Positions 12,208 through 21,144 of a stretch of DNA of 64,000 nucleotides are shown piece after piece (the first letter of the stretch is position 1; each line of letters begins with the position of its first letter). The stretch spans positions 4,497,098 to 4,561,097 of the forward strand of contig CM119269.1 in the NCBI GenBank assembly GCA_051294375.1, given 5' to 3'. The notes under the pieces were generated by a model. It made no database searches. It was not told where the DNA came from and saw nothing but the letters and a program-made list of their open reading frames with translations. The DNA comes from Paraspadella gotoi (Eukaryota > Chaetognatha). A program made the translations under genes and the position numbers.

Positions 12208-12559
12208 CTGCATTAAGATTTTTAGGGTCAAAAGCGAGGCTAAAAAGCTACTAAAATAAGAAAAGATGCAAAACATATTTTGTTTTATTTCTTTTCTCAA
12301 ATTTTATTTGTAAATCGTCATCTTCGAACCCCAAAAAGTTATTTTTATTCTCATCAATGTGTTGTGCAGTGTAGGTAATAATAGTCTGGGAAGTATACAT
12401 TTTTTTGCTCAATAATGTAAAAACAAGTTTGAGCAAACCATGTCGGATCTGCCTACGAAAATGAATTAATTAATTAATTAATCATTAATTAATTAATTAA
12501 TTTTAATATTTAATAATTAATTAGGCCAAAGTGAAGTACAGATTAAAAAAGCTGAGCTC

Positions 12560-12596
12560 TTGGCATCCCATCTCTTTAATATCCGCCCCCCTATAC
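12560..12596 (-). repeat. One satellite unit at the start of a calmodulin-like intron
   Basis: Read on plus: CATCTCTTTAATATCCGCCC then CCCTATACCC, the same unit as the tandem satellite at 14141-14375. On the minus strand the unit begins exactly at the 5' splice site (GTATAG) of the calmodulin-like exon, so the satellite supplies the donor. The sequence changes abruptly at about 12560, a likely breakpoint. Confidence 0.75.
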
Positions 12597-13040
12597 CCGT
12601 CTCCGTCTCTGTCCATGACTTGAAATGCTTCTCGAATCTCCTCGTCGGAGTCTCCCTCCTCCATCCTCTTGACCATCATGATGACGAACTCGTCAAAGTC
12701 GACTTCTCCGTTTCCGTCGATGTCCACCTCGGCCACCATCTGATCCCGAACCAAACCCAACCATTTTTTTATTAATTTCACTTTCTTATGCTTTGGTTAA
12801 CGGCTCGTGATGATTTTTCATGAGCCTTTAAGTTTGAGACTTTATCATTTAAATTTAAATCCCCTCACGTTCTAAACCAAAATCTACCTGAATGAGTTCG
12901 TCGTCAGTAGGGTTAAGCCCCAACGCCCTCATGACCGTGCCCAACTCCTTCGTCCCGATGGTGCCGTCGCCTTTTTTATCGAAGACATTGAATGCCTCCC
13001 GAAATTCAGCGATCTGCTCAGGACTCAGTTTGTCCGCCAT
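12597..13040 (-). CDS. Calmodulin-like EF-hand protein, N-terminal half (exons 1-2)
   Basis: Exons 13040..12888 and 12739..12597. It starts [17 protein letters not shown], the calmodulin N terminus. EF-hand 1 has loop [12 protein letters not shown] and EF-hand 2 has [12 protein letters not shown], both canonical calcium loops. The exon ends inside EF-hand 3 at DRDGDG with a phase-2 donor. The missing half is on the same strand at 17162-16880, which is upstream rather than downstream. Joined, the four exons give 450 nt, 149 aa, exactly calmodulin length, with frame closed. Divergence ([21 protein letters not shown]) suggests a calmodulin-like or troponin-C-like paralogue rather than the near-invariant calmodulin itself. 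Confidence 0.88.
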
Positions 13041-13743
13041 CTGCCGTCACGGATGCAAGGAACGATGAGTGAGGAGACGCGGAAAGGATTTCGGGGTCGA
13101 ATTTTTCAAGCATTATCAGATTCGGAGGCATTAGATTCCTTTTAACAGGGCGTAGTTTCTCTCGATACATTGTCGACTCATATCATTTTACATAAGTGGT
13201 TGAATAAACAAAATGGGTCAATTCGGGTCGCCAGAAAAGCATTTTTATAATAACCTTTGCCGGTCGTTATTCACTTTATGGCGGAACGGTTGACGAGAGC
13301 GTCGTTAACTATCACCAAAACTTGGCAACGATGAATGAGCGTCAAAGGTTCAGACTGTTAAACGTCGTGGTTCAGTCTAACGTCCTTTTTTTACAAGCTA
13401 ATTTTTTAAAGATTCCCCGGAGAATCGACAAATGAAAAAAACGAAACAAAAGAACAGGTACGAAATGTCTAAATCTTTAACTATAATGCATACAGGTCGA
13501 AAGTCACAAACCCTAATCACTTTTCCCTAATTTCAATCGATTGGGAATTTGCCCTTTTCTAACATACTCTGTTTATGAAAAAAAAAAATCAAGTAAAATA
13601 TTTAAAGAAGTTTTTATGATGAAGAAAACAGTTCGCAACGGAAAATAAAATTTGTACAAAATGAGTTTCGGAGCGAGCAATACACTATTCTATAATATCT
13701 TCGGCCATGAATTTATCTGTTATGTGTTATGCCTAATAATTTT
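13041..13743. other. Non-coding stretch between calmodulin-like and MFS exons
   Basis: No exon-like frame on either strand. It should contain the upstream region of the calmodulin-like gene and the 3' flank of the MFS gene. Confidence 0.4.
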
Positions 13744-14037
13744 TTATTCCGACATTCGACTTAAGTTATCTCTTGTTGTGGCACCAATTCCGCCCCTCGG
13801 AACCAAAAGAAGCACCAGGCTGATGACAATATAAAGTGCGGACATCACCAGAAACGCCATCCCATAGTTCAAAAACGTCGGTTCCGATCCGATAACTTCG
13901 GAATCGTTGGCACTGACAATGGCGCCCGTCCCAATGGAGCTTCCCATATTGCACAGGCATCCCAGGCCCATGGCGACGCCGTTGACGATCCCTAGAAGAT
14001 GAGGCGGAGTGGTGCCGTTCATGAGGAGCAAGAGACT
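13744..14037 (-). CDS. MFS transporter, terminal exon (belongs to 7634-9065)
   Basis: An exon of 98 codons including the stop (13744-13746), preceded by a good acceptor (TTATGGCCCTTCAG). It encodes the last transmembrane pair of an MFS carrier: SLLLLMNGTTPPHLLGIVNG, then a Gly-rich helix (AMGLGCLCNMGSSIG), then LVMSALYIVISLVLLLVPRG and a short basic tail. There is no upstream partner on the right, where the satellite and the plus-strand receptor gene lie. It starts in phase 0, as needed after the CAG/GT donor at 7634, and the joined residues (SMFLFQ then SLLLLMN) read as one helix. I treat it as the displaced last exon of the 7.6-9.1 kb gene. An exon of a lost paralogue is less likely. Confidence 0.85.
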   Translation of the reverse strand, partial: SLLLLMNGTTPPHLLGIVNGVAMGLGCLCNMGSSIGTGAIVSANDSEVIGSEPTFLNYGMAFLVMSALYIVISLVLLLVPRGGIGATTRDNLSRMSE

Positions 14038-14140
14038 CTGAAGGGCCATAAGTCAAAAACATTATAGTGAAACAATTTGTACGTATTGATTAGAGAACAG
14101 CTTGTTAAGAAAAAGGGTCATTCAAATCAACTTGAAAATA

Positions 14141-14375
14141 ATCTCTTTAATATCCGCCCCCCTATACCCCATCCTATACCCCATCCCATCTCTTTAATAT
14201 CCGCCCCCTATTACCCCATCCTATACCCCATCCCATCTCTTTAATATCCGCCCCCCTATACCCCATCCTATACCCCATCCCATCTCTTTAAATATCCGCC
14301 CCCCCTATACCCCATCCTATACCCCATCCCATCTCTTTAATATCCGCCCCTCTATACCCCTCTATACCCACCCCC
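14141..14375 (+). repeat. Tandem satellite, unit about 48 bp, five copies
   Basis: Units contain CTCTTTAATATCCGCCCCCC followed by CTATACCCCATCC twice. They start near 14141, 14190, 14239, 14285 and 14333 with small variants. It sits between the MFS terminal exon and the acceptor of the receptor exon at 14388, one of the inferred breakpoints. A single unit occurs at 12560-12596 and a looser relative at 17400-17790. Confidence 0.9.
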
Positions 14376-14387
14376 TTTTTTTTTAAG

Positions 14388-14887
14388 GCTTTCACGGGGA
14401 AAAGTGCGACTCGGTCTGCCCGTCGGGATCATTCGGCTACGGATGCTTGCATCGCTGCTCTGCATGTCCAACGGGTCAGACTTGCTCGCCCGTCACGGGA
14501 GCATGCTTGAGTCCGAAAAGAGACGACGACGACGACCATAATGACGACGAGGTAAAGGAGGAGGATCCACCCAGAGCTGCCTCTTCCTCCATATCCTACT
14601 CTTTCTATTTCGACTGGCGATTCGTGCTCGGCCTTTGTTTACTCTGCCTCCTGTTCGTCGTCGTCGTCGCCCTTCTCGTCGTCTCCTACACGCGAAGACT
14701 TAGGAAGTTCGAACAGGAACTCGTCGTCCACTTTGTCCGCGAGTCGTCTCTGGCGGCGGCGGCAACGTCGCCGTCGACGTCGTCCTCTGCGTCGTCGGCG
14801 GCGGCGGGAGGAATGATTAACTCGGCAATCGTCTCCGGGGGAACTGGGTGAGAATAAGAAGGAACGACGAGAAAAAACAAAGAAATT

Positions 14888-14947
<60 letters not shown>

Positions 14948-14970
14948 AAAAGAAAACAGTTTGAAAGAAT

Positions 14971-15010
<40 letters not shown>

Positions 15011-15061
15011 AAAAAAAATAAAGCAGTTTGAAAGAGAAAGAAAGAAAGAAAGAAAGAAAAA

Positions 15062-15093
<32 letters not shown>

Positions 15094-15140
15094 AAAAAAA
15101 AGAGAGCTGTGAGAAATAAGAATAAGAATATGAAAATCAT

Positions 15141-15205
<65 letters not shown>

Positions 15206-15952
15206 AATTAATAGATAAACAATAAAAAAAGAAAGTAGTAAGAAAGCATGAGAACAATAAAAAAAAGAAAAAATTAACAAAGGAAAAGTGAATACCTAAC
15301 CGATTTAATTAGTATAATTAATTAATTAATTTGTATACAGAAAGTGGGAAACGCCTAATTACTTTCTCCTTTTCTCTTTAATCTTTTGTCAACATTGATT
15401 CCTAGAACTGCTAATCCACTTCACGCCGACGCCGCATCGACGCTTTGCTACAACACGATGCGCCCCAACACCAGTCACCCCCTGGTCGCTTCCGCTTCTG
15501 CCGCGGGGGCGTCGGGCGTGGGTCGAGGCGCCGAGGAGGGTCCTTCCACCTTGTCCAAAACTTCCTTTTCCGCCGTTGCTCTCAGGTAATAAGTGAAGGA
15601 CGATCATTTTTTAATTATGATAATCATTATGTTGCCGAACAAACGTGATTGATTGAATGACTGGCTAATTGAACATTGCTGCTAAACCATTTCGGATTTC
15701 CGTTTCAGTGAAAAACGTCAAGTTGCTCTCCCGTATCGCCCCGACGGTTCCGTTGCTTCGCTTCAACCGCTCCCACCGGATCAACCTCCATCGTATGAAG
15801 AGTGCATCGGCGCCGCTGCCGCTACGCCTCCCGTCCCCGATACGCGGGCGGGTCTGCCGGAAGTGACGACGCTTCCGCCGAGTTTGTCCGCCATTTCCGA
15901 AATGTCCGCCTTCTCTTCGGAAGACGACTCGGAGACTCGTCATTTGGTTTAA
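14388..15952 (+). CDS. MEGF10: Draper/MEGF10-type receptor, C-terminal part (last EGF, TM, cytoplasmic tail)
   Basis: Exons 14388..14847, 15406..15585 and 15709..15952. The first completes an EGF-like repeat (CDSVCPSGSFGYGCLHRC), then an acidic Asp/Glu linker, then one transmembrane helix (FVLGLCLLCLLFVVVVALLV) and a basic stop-transfer (SYTRRLRK). The cytoplasmic tail of about 220 residues is Ala/Ser-rich and holds a PPxY motif (QPPSYEEC), a potential WW-domain site. I see no NPxY or ITAM as in fly Draper. This receptor class mediates engulfment of dead cells and neurites. The opening phase (two bases completing a Gly codon) matches the donor at 21144, so this part follows the 17.9-21.1 kb block. 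The joined 17 exons give 3201 nt, 1066 aa, close to Draper and MEGF10. Intron 14848-15405 contains a long GAAA microsatellite. Confidence 0.88.
14886..15206 (+). repeat. GAAA/AAAG tetranucleotide microsatellite
   Basis: Several long GAAA runs interrupted by short variants, within the receptor intron 14848-15405. The long Lys/Glu and Phe/Leu/Ser frames here are artefacts of the repeat. Confidence 0.95.
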
Positions 15953-16879
15953 AATCTCACATTTCCCTTTTTTTTTTACTCGATCGCTCGTCCCCAGGGC
16001 TACCATTACCATTACCATTTCCTTTCGGGCGCAAATCTAAGTCTTAACAAAATTTTAATCTTCTTGTCCTACTACTTTTTTAAAATAATGTTTTTACAAT
16101 TTAATGCCAACCATGACAAAGTTCCTTCATCATGACATTCATTGACAAAGGCGATACTTTTCCCTGATTGAAAATTTAATCTCGAAATTTTTTGTTTATT
16201 TTGTATTTTGTATTTATTCCACTTTTTAAAAATCAACGTTCAACGATCGAGAATTTTCTCTCTATTTTTCCTGCCTATTATCTTTTTTCTTTTTCTTTTT
16301 TTTTCTTTTTTGTTTCTTTGTTTTGTTTCTTCCATCTTCGAAAATATTTGTTTTACATACGTCTCGTAAATTAAGTGAAAACAATATTCTAATGCTTGTT
16401 TTCAATTTTGTTTTTGGAATTAATTTTTTAAATATTTCTGTAATGTTTTTTGAAATGTCGGTTGTTAACATAAATGAATTTACGATATCTAAGTTTTAAC
16501 TGAAGATACCCATCGTCAGTGACGTTTTGAAGCATGTCGCGACGTCTTGCTATTTGGTTATTGTTTCTCCGCTCAAATATATCGCGTCTACTACTTTTAA
16601 GAATATTATTATTATTATTACTTGAAAAACAAATTTAAACCAAAGGTATTATTATTAATATGATTGTTTATATCATTATTATTTTGAGCCCTTTTGTGTT
16701 TAGATCCCGTTCATTTTTTATCGGTTCAATTTATCCTCCGTTACATATCCCCTTCTTATTTTTTTTGGGGGGGATATCACTACAGACAGTAATTATATTG
16801 GTGTACCAGCTTTATTTTATATCAGTAATGAAATAAACATATCATTTTATACTGAATGGTTTCAACTTTATTCAGTCGC
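15953..16879. other. 3' flanks of two convergent genes
   Basis: AT-rich, no coding signal. It holds the 3' end of the receptor (+) and of the calmodulin-like gene (-). Short ATT-rich runs occur near 16605 and 16660. Confidence 0.5.
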
Positions 16880-17162
16880 TTACTTCATATCGAACATGGC
16901 CACGAATTCCTCGTACGAAACCTAAATAAAAGAGCTATATAAAAACTGATCAGATTTAATAATTAGTTATTATGTAAGTGACCAAACGACCGACCACAGA
17001 ACTAAAGGCATAATCGTGACAATTTCTACTAAATTACGCGGCACCCTCACCATTCCGTCCAAATCCGCATCGACTTCCTTGATCATATCCGTGATCTCTT
17101 CGTCGGTGACTTTCTCTCCCAAGTTGGTCAGGAGATCTCTCAGATCCGCCTCCGAGATGAAT
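16880..17162 (-). CDS. Calmodulin-like EF-hand protein, C-terminal half (exons 3-4)
   Basis: Exons 17162..17051 and 16921..16880 (stop TAA 16880-16882). It opens with the rest of EF-hand 3 (FISEADLRDLLTNLGEKVTD) and then EF-hand 4 with loop DADLDGMVSYEE and the end FVAMFDMK. The acceptor (GACATTGGCAG/A) leaves one base that completes the Gly codon split by the phase-2 donor at 12597, giving a continuous loop DRDGDGFISEAD. In EF-hand 3 the twelfth loop residue is Asp rather than the usual Glu, which normally alters calcium affinity. The segment lies 5' of its own N-terminal half on the minus strand, so the gene is split in the wrong order. Confidence 0.88.
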
Positions 17163-17399
17163 CTGCCAATGTCAGCGTAGAAGGTTTCCATTTTTGTCGT
17201 GTATTTCTCCTTTTTTTTCCCTTTCTTTCTTTCATCTTTGTAGAATTTGTCTCTTAATTTTTTCTCTCCTCTTTTTTTCTCCCCTATTTGCATCTCCACG
17301 CACCTATTCTCTTTGCCTCCATCCGTTAGCTTTCTGGCCCTAACGCTCAAACCTCGTCACTCTTCACTGAAGAGTCTTCAGTCTTCACTGTAGTTTGCA

Positions 17400-17790
17400 G
17401 TCGACTACTACACTCTTCCCAATTCCCATCCCTAATTTTCTGCACCTATCCGTCTCTTTAATTTCCGTCCCTACCAATCTTGATTTTTGGGCCTTAGTTA
17501 CCCGGAAGAACGCCAAATTGTTTATTAAATTTGGAATTAGGTTAATTTTTTAAATTAAAAATTGGTTAAATGTTTGGGCTAAGGATTAGGTTAAAGATTA
17601 GTTTAATGATTAAGGTTAAGGACTTGGTTTGTGATTACCCGTCTCCTTAATTTCTGCCCATACCCGTCTCGAATTTTGTACCCCTACCCTTCTTAATTTC
17701 CTCCCCATCCACCACATCTCCTCTCTAAATTCCTTCGCCCGCTCAACCTTATTTTCTCCCCTCAAACTCCCCCCCCCCTGGAACAGTAAC
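17400..17790 (+). repeat. Degenerate pyrimidine-rich satellite
   Basis: Recurring CC(A/C)-TC-CTTAATTTC and CCCGTCTC modules separated by CCCATACC-like runs, similar in style to the 48-bp satellite at 14141-14375. An internal stretch with GGTTAAGG-like steps runs from about 17535 to 17625. It lies between the calmodulin-like C-terminal exon and the receptor exon at 17909, an inferred breakpoint. Confidence 0.6.
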
Positions 17791-17908
17791 GTTACGCCAT
17801 TTTTCATTGTGTCATAAATTGTTGACGGAAAAGATAGTTTTTAATATTGAAATAAGTTCAAGAACCGCTGTACGTAACTTAACAAAATCGAAACTATTTC
17901 GAATGCAG

Positions 17909-20900
17909 GTTTCAGTGTCTGTGCATGGAAGGATCTACTTGCGAGAAATCTACTGGAAAATGCATTTGTCGTCCTGAGTTCACTGGGCCCTTGTGCAATC
18001 AGGTAATTTATAAAAATCGTTATGTCATATGGGCTTTAATTTTAAATTTCGATCGTTCAACATCATTTCCGCTCAGCCGTGTCTCGACGGAGACTGTCAT
18101 CGCTCCTGCGTCTGTATCCACGGGAGTTGCGATGACGTGACTTCCGGTTCCGACGGCGACGCGGCCAATCGTACATCGGCCTCCTCGACGTCGGTCACGC
18201 CGAGACTCTGCGTCTGCGATCCCGGGTGGTACGGAGAAACTTGCGCCTTCAGGTTAAAAATCCAGTCGACTCTTGTTGTTGTGTACAAGTTGTTGTTATT
18301 GACCAAAAACTAATTAAACGTTGCTTTCTCCAGGTGCCCCCATAACAAATGGGGAAGCGGATGCACGGGGACATGCAGGTGTCAGAACGGAGCCGCTTGT
18401 GACGCGCGCTCTGGCGAGTGCGAGTGTCCACGCGGCTATCACGGTCGCCACTGCGAGCACGAATGTCCACGTGGATACACCGGTACGAGTTTTAGCTTCT
18501 TTTTTTATCATCTTAAATTCTCGTTCTTTATTTGTTAATTTTTTCTTTCTTTTTAGTTTATTTAAATATTTCTCTGTTTTTTCTTTTGTTTGAATTTATT
18601 TTAATTCAAAAAATTAATTTGATTGATTGATTGATCGCTAACAAAATTTTACGATCCTTCTCTCGGATCCAGGCGCGGCGTGCAAGGATCGGACCTGCCC
18701 CGACCGACGATACGGGCCGCCGCACTGCGATCGTCTTTGCAACTGCAATTGGTTAAACACGAAATCCTGTCACCCGGGTCCGTATCTCTTCACGTTGATA
18801 TTCAAAAATAATGATTATATAAATATTCAAATTCCACTGAAACGAAATGCGGGCATTATTTATTCAAGCTGCTTTCTTTTTTTTTTTAACCGCAGGTTCG
18901 GGAGATTGTTTATGTCGGGACGGTTGGATTGGGCGCAACTGTTCCGAAGCTTGTCCCCATCGCCAGTACGGACCAGGTTGCGTCGAGATCTGCGATTGCG
19001 AGCACGACTCTCCATGTCATCCGGGTAAATCAATTGCCAAGGCGATGTCTATGTAACGGCTAATATGACTTTTTTTTATTTCATTTTTCGTCTTATTTTT
19101 TTCTAGCCACGGGCAGATGTCTTTGTCTACCCGGATATTACGGTCCGCGTTGCGAAACTCCCTGTCCCGTTGGATTCTACGGTTCTGATTGTGGGAAGAG
19201 ATGCGATTGCAAAAACAATGGTAAAAACAACGCTTACCTCCTTAAACGGTTTACGAAAGGCTTATTATTATAAAATGAGGTCGTGGTTTTTTGTGACCAG
19301 AATCGGTTCCGAAAAAAACAATCGGACCAAATTTATTGAAATTTGCCATGTAAGAGCCCTATGTGAATACAGATAGAACTATTGATAAATATTTGACCCC
19401 TGGGCCGAGATATGCGGCCCCGGGGGATCAATCATAGGAGCAAAAATCTCCTATTGAATACCAAAATTCCACTCTATAGTTCCATTTATATTGTCATTAG
19501 GCTTCTTTGGAAAAAGTCATAAAATTATATCAGGTAGTTTGGTGTGTACCGTTTCTGGTCACAAAAAAGCACGACCTCATTTTATGATATGAAGCCTTCT
19601 GTGCAGATGCGACAAATTCCCCCCACTTATCAGGCACGTGCACACCAGTTGGTCAATGCGTATGCCAGTCCGGTTTCGCGGGTGCGCTTTGCGATCAGCC
19701 GTGCCCTAGCAACAAATTCGGCCTCGGGTGCAACCAGACCTGCCAGTGCCGCGGCGAGGGCTTCATCTGCCGACCCAACGATGGGCGCTGCATCTGCGGA
19801 CCCGGACTGACCGGGGAAAGGTTAGCGTTGGACGACGGAAGAACTTGTGCTAAAGCTAAATTTCAGCTTGTAGTTTTGATAAATTTCATCCTAATTTTTG
19901 TTTATTTGTTTATTTTTGCCTTTTTTTTTACGCTCTTTGTCTCTTTATAATTTTCTACGTAGTTTTTTCGTTTTTTTCATTTTTTTTATTCTTCTTATTC
20001 CTTAGGTGCGAGCGAACTTGCGAAAGAGGGCGCTACGGCCTCAATTGCTCTCAAATATGCGATTGTGACCCACGTCACACGAAGAGATGCCTTCCAGTTT
20101 CTGGAGAATGCGTTTGCAAACATGGGTGAGATGAGATAAACATGCCAAAGGCTTTTATAATTTATAGTTTTATTTGTATACCAGACTTAGTCCCAGATCG
20201 ACACTTATATCTTTTCATTTAGATGGCACGGTCTCCGTTGTGATACCAAGTGCCCCGATGGTTTTTGGGGTATCAATTGCAACGAACGCTGCCTCTGCAA
20301 GAACAACGGGACCTGCAACGAGCAGGGCGGATGTGTCTGCCCTCCGGGATATCGCGGAAATCAATGCGAGGAGCTCTGTCCCTCGGGTTAGTCACGCAAT
20401 TTCCTTTTATTTTAGGACTCGTTTTGTTATTTTTTTCTTCGTTGTTGTCTTACACTCTTTCTCGTCTTTTTTCTTTTCGCCCTTCAGGCACCTTCGGCGG
20501 GGCCTGCGAGTCCTTTTGCGAGGGTTGCCCCGACGGAAACTGCGACCCGATTGGTGGATCTTGTCTTTGTCCTTCGGGCTACACCGGCCCCACCTGCGAT
20601 CAGCAGTGCCCCAGCGGCAAATGGGGGCCCAACTGCATGCACGATTGTCGCCTCTGCAGTCACGGGTTGGGATGCGATCACGCCACGGGGGACTGTCTGT
20701 GTCGGCCTGGATGGCGGGGTTTCGGCTGTTTTCAAAAGTGCCCACAAGGTTGGCGACCGAACCATTTCTTGTATTACTCGCCTCGAATTCGGTTTCTTAC
20801 ATTGTCTTGTTTTCTTCCTTTCTTTTCGTTGGTTGACTTTAGCAAGAGAAAAGATTGTTGTGAAAAATCAATCTTTATTATTACATTGTCTTTAAAATAA

Positions 20901-21144
20901 TTCTTAGGCACCTACGGCTACGGATGCAAGCACGAATGCCCCGACTGGTGCCGCCCGGGCTCTATCCCTGCCATTCCCTGCGACCCGGTTGACGGGCGAT
21001 GCGTTTGCCCCGTCGGCCGAATCGGGGCCGACTGTCAAGAGCCCTGTCCTTTGGGCCTGTTCGGCCAGGATTGTCGGCGAGTTTGCGATTGCATCCATGC
21101 CGACGGCTGCTCCTTCGCGACCGGAAAATGCATCTGCACTCCCG
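17909..21144 (+). CDS. MEGF10: Draper/MEGF10-type receptor, middle part (EGF/laminin-EGF repeats)
   Basis: Eleven exons: 17909..18002, 18077..18252, 18334..18482, 18673..18777, 18896..19024, 19107..19220, 19607..19820, 20006..20125, 20223..20386, 20488..20748 and 20908..21144. They encode about fifteen Cys-rich EGF-like modules of the Draper/MEGF type with recurring CxCxxG, YGxxC and CPxGxxGxxC spacing (CECPRGYHGRHCEHECPRGY; CRPGWRGFGCFQKCP). There is no signal peptide or membrane segment, so both ends are elsewhere. The first exon needs a phase-2 donor, supplied at 37629 by the N-terminal part. The last donor is phase 1 and matches the exon at 14388. Almost all introns are phase 1 or 2, as in EGF genes. 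Exon 18077..18252 has an unusual Ser/Thr/Asp insertion between Cys residues. Intron 19221-19606 carries a TIR element. Confidence 0.9.
19270..19585. mobile_element. Non-autonomous TIR element (MITE) in a receptor intron
   Basis: Terminal inverted repeats of about 33 bp: the left begins ATAAAATGAGGTCGTGGTTT and runs through TTTTGTGACCAGAA. The right end is its reverse complement with few changes (CTGGTCACAAAAAAGCACGA then CCTCATTTTAT). Length is about 316 bp with no long frame. The target-site duplication is unclear. Confidence 0.8.

Noticed and set aside
12521-12596. Read-through of the calmodulin-like exon into [10 protein letters not shown]
   Set aside because: These residues come from the satellite unit after a valid splice donor; the real EF-hand 3 end is at 17162.
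13744-14062. A separate second MFS gene
   Set aside because: Only the last exon is present and its phase and topology exactly complete the gene at 7.6-9.1 kb.
14886-15257. Long Lys/Glu and Phe/Leu/Ser reading frames on both strands
   Set aside because: They are translations of the GAAA microsatellite within a receptor intron.
15669-16047. Arg-rich plus-strand frames near the receptor 3' end
   Set aside because: They are out-of-frame shadows of the last coding exon.
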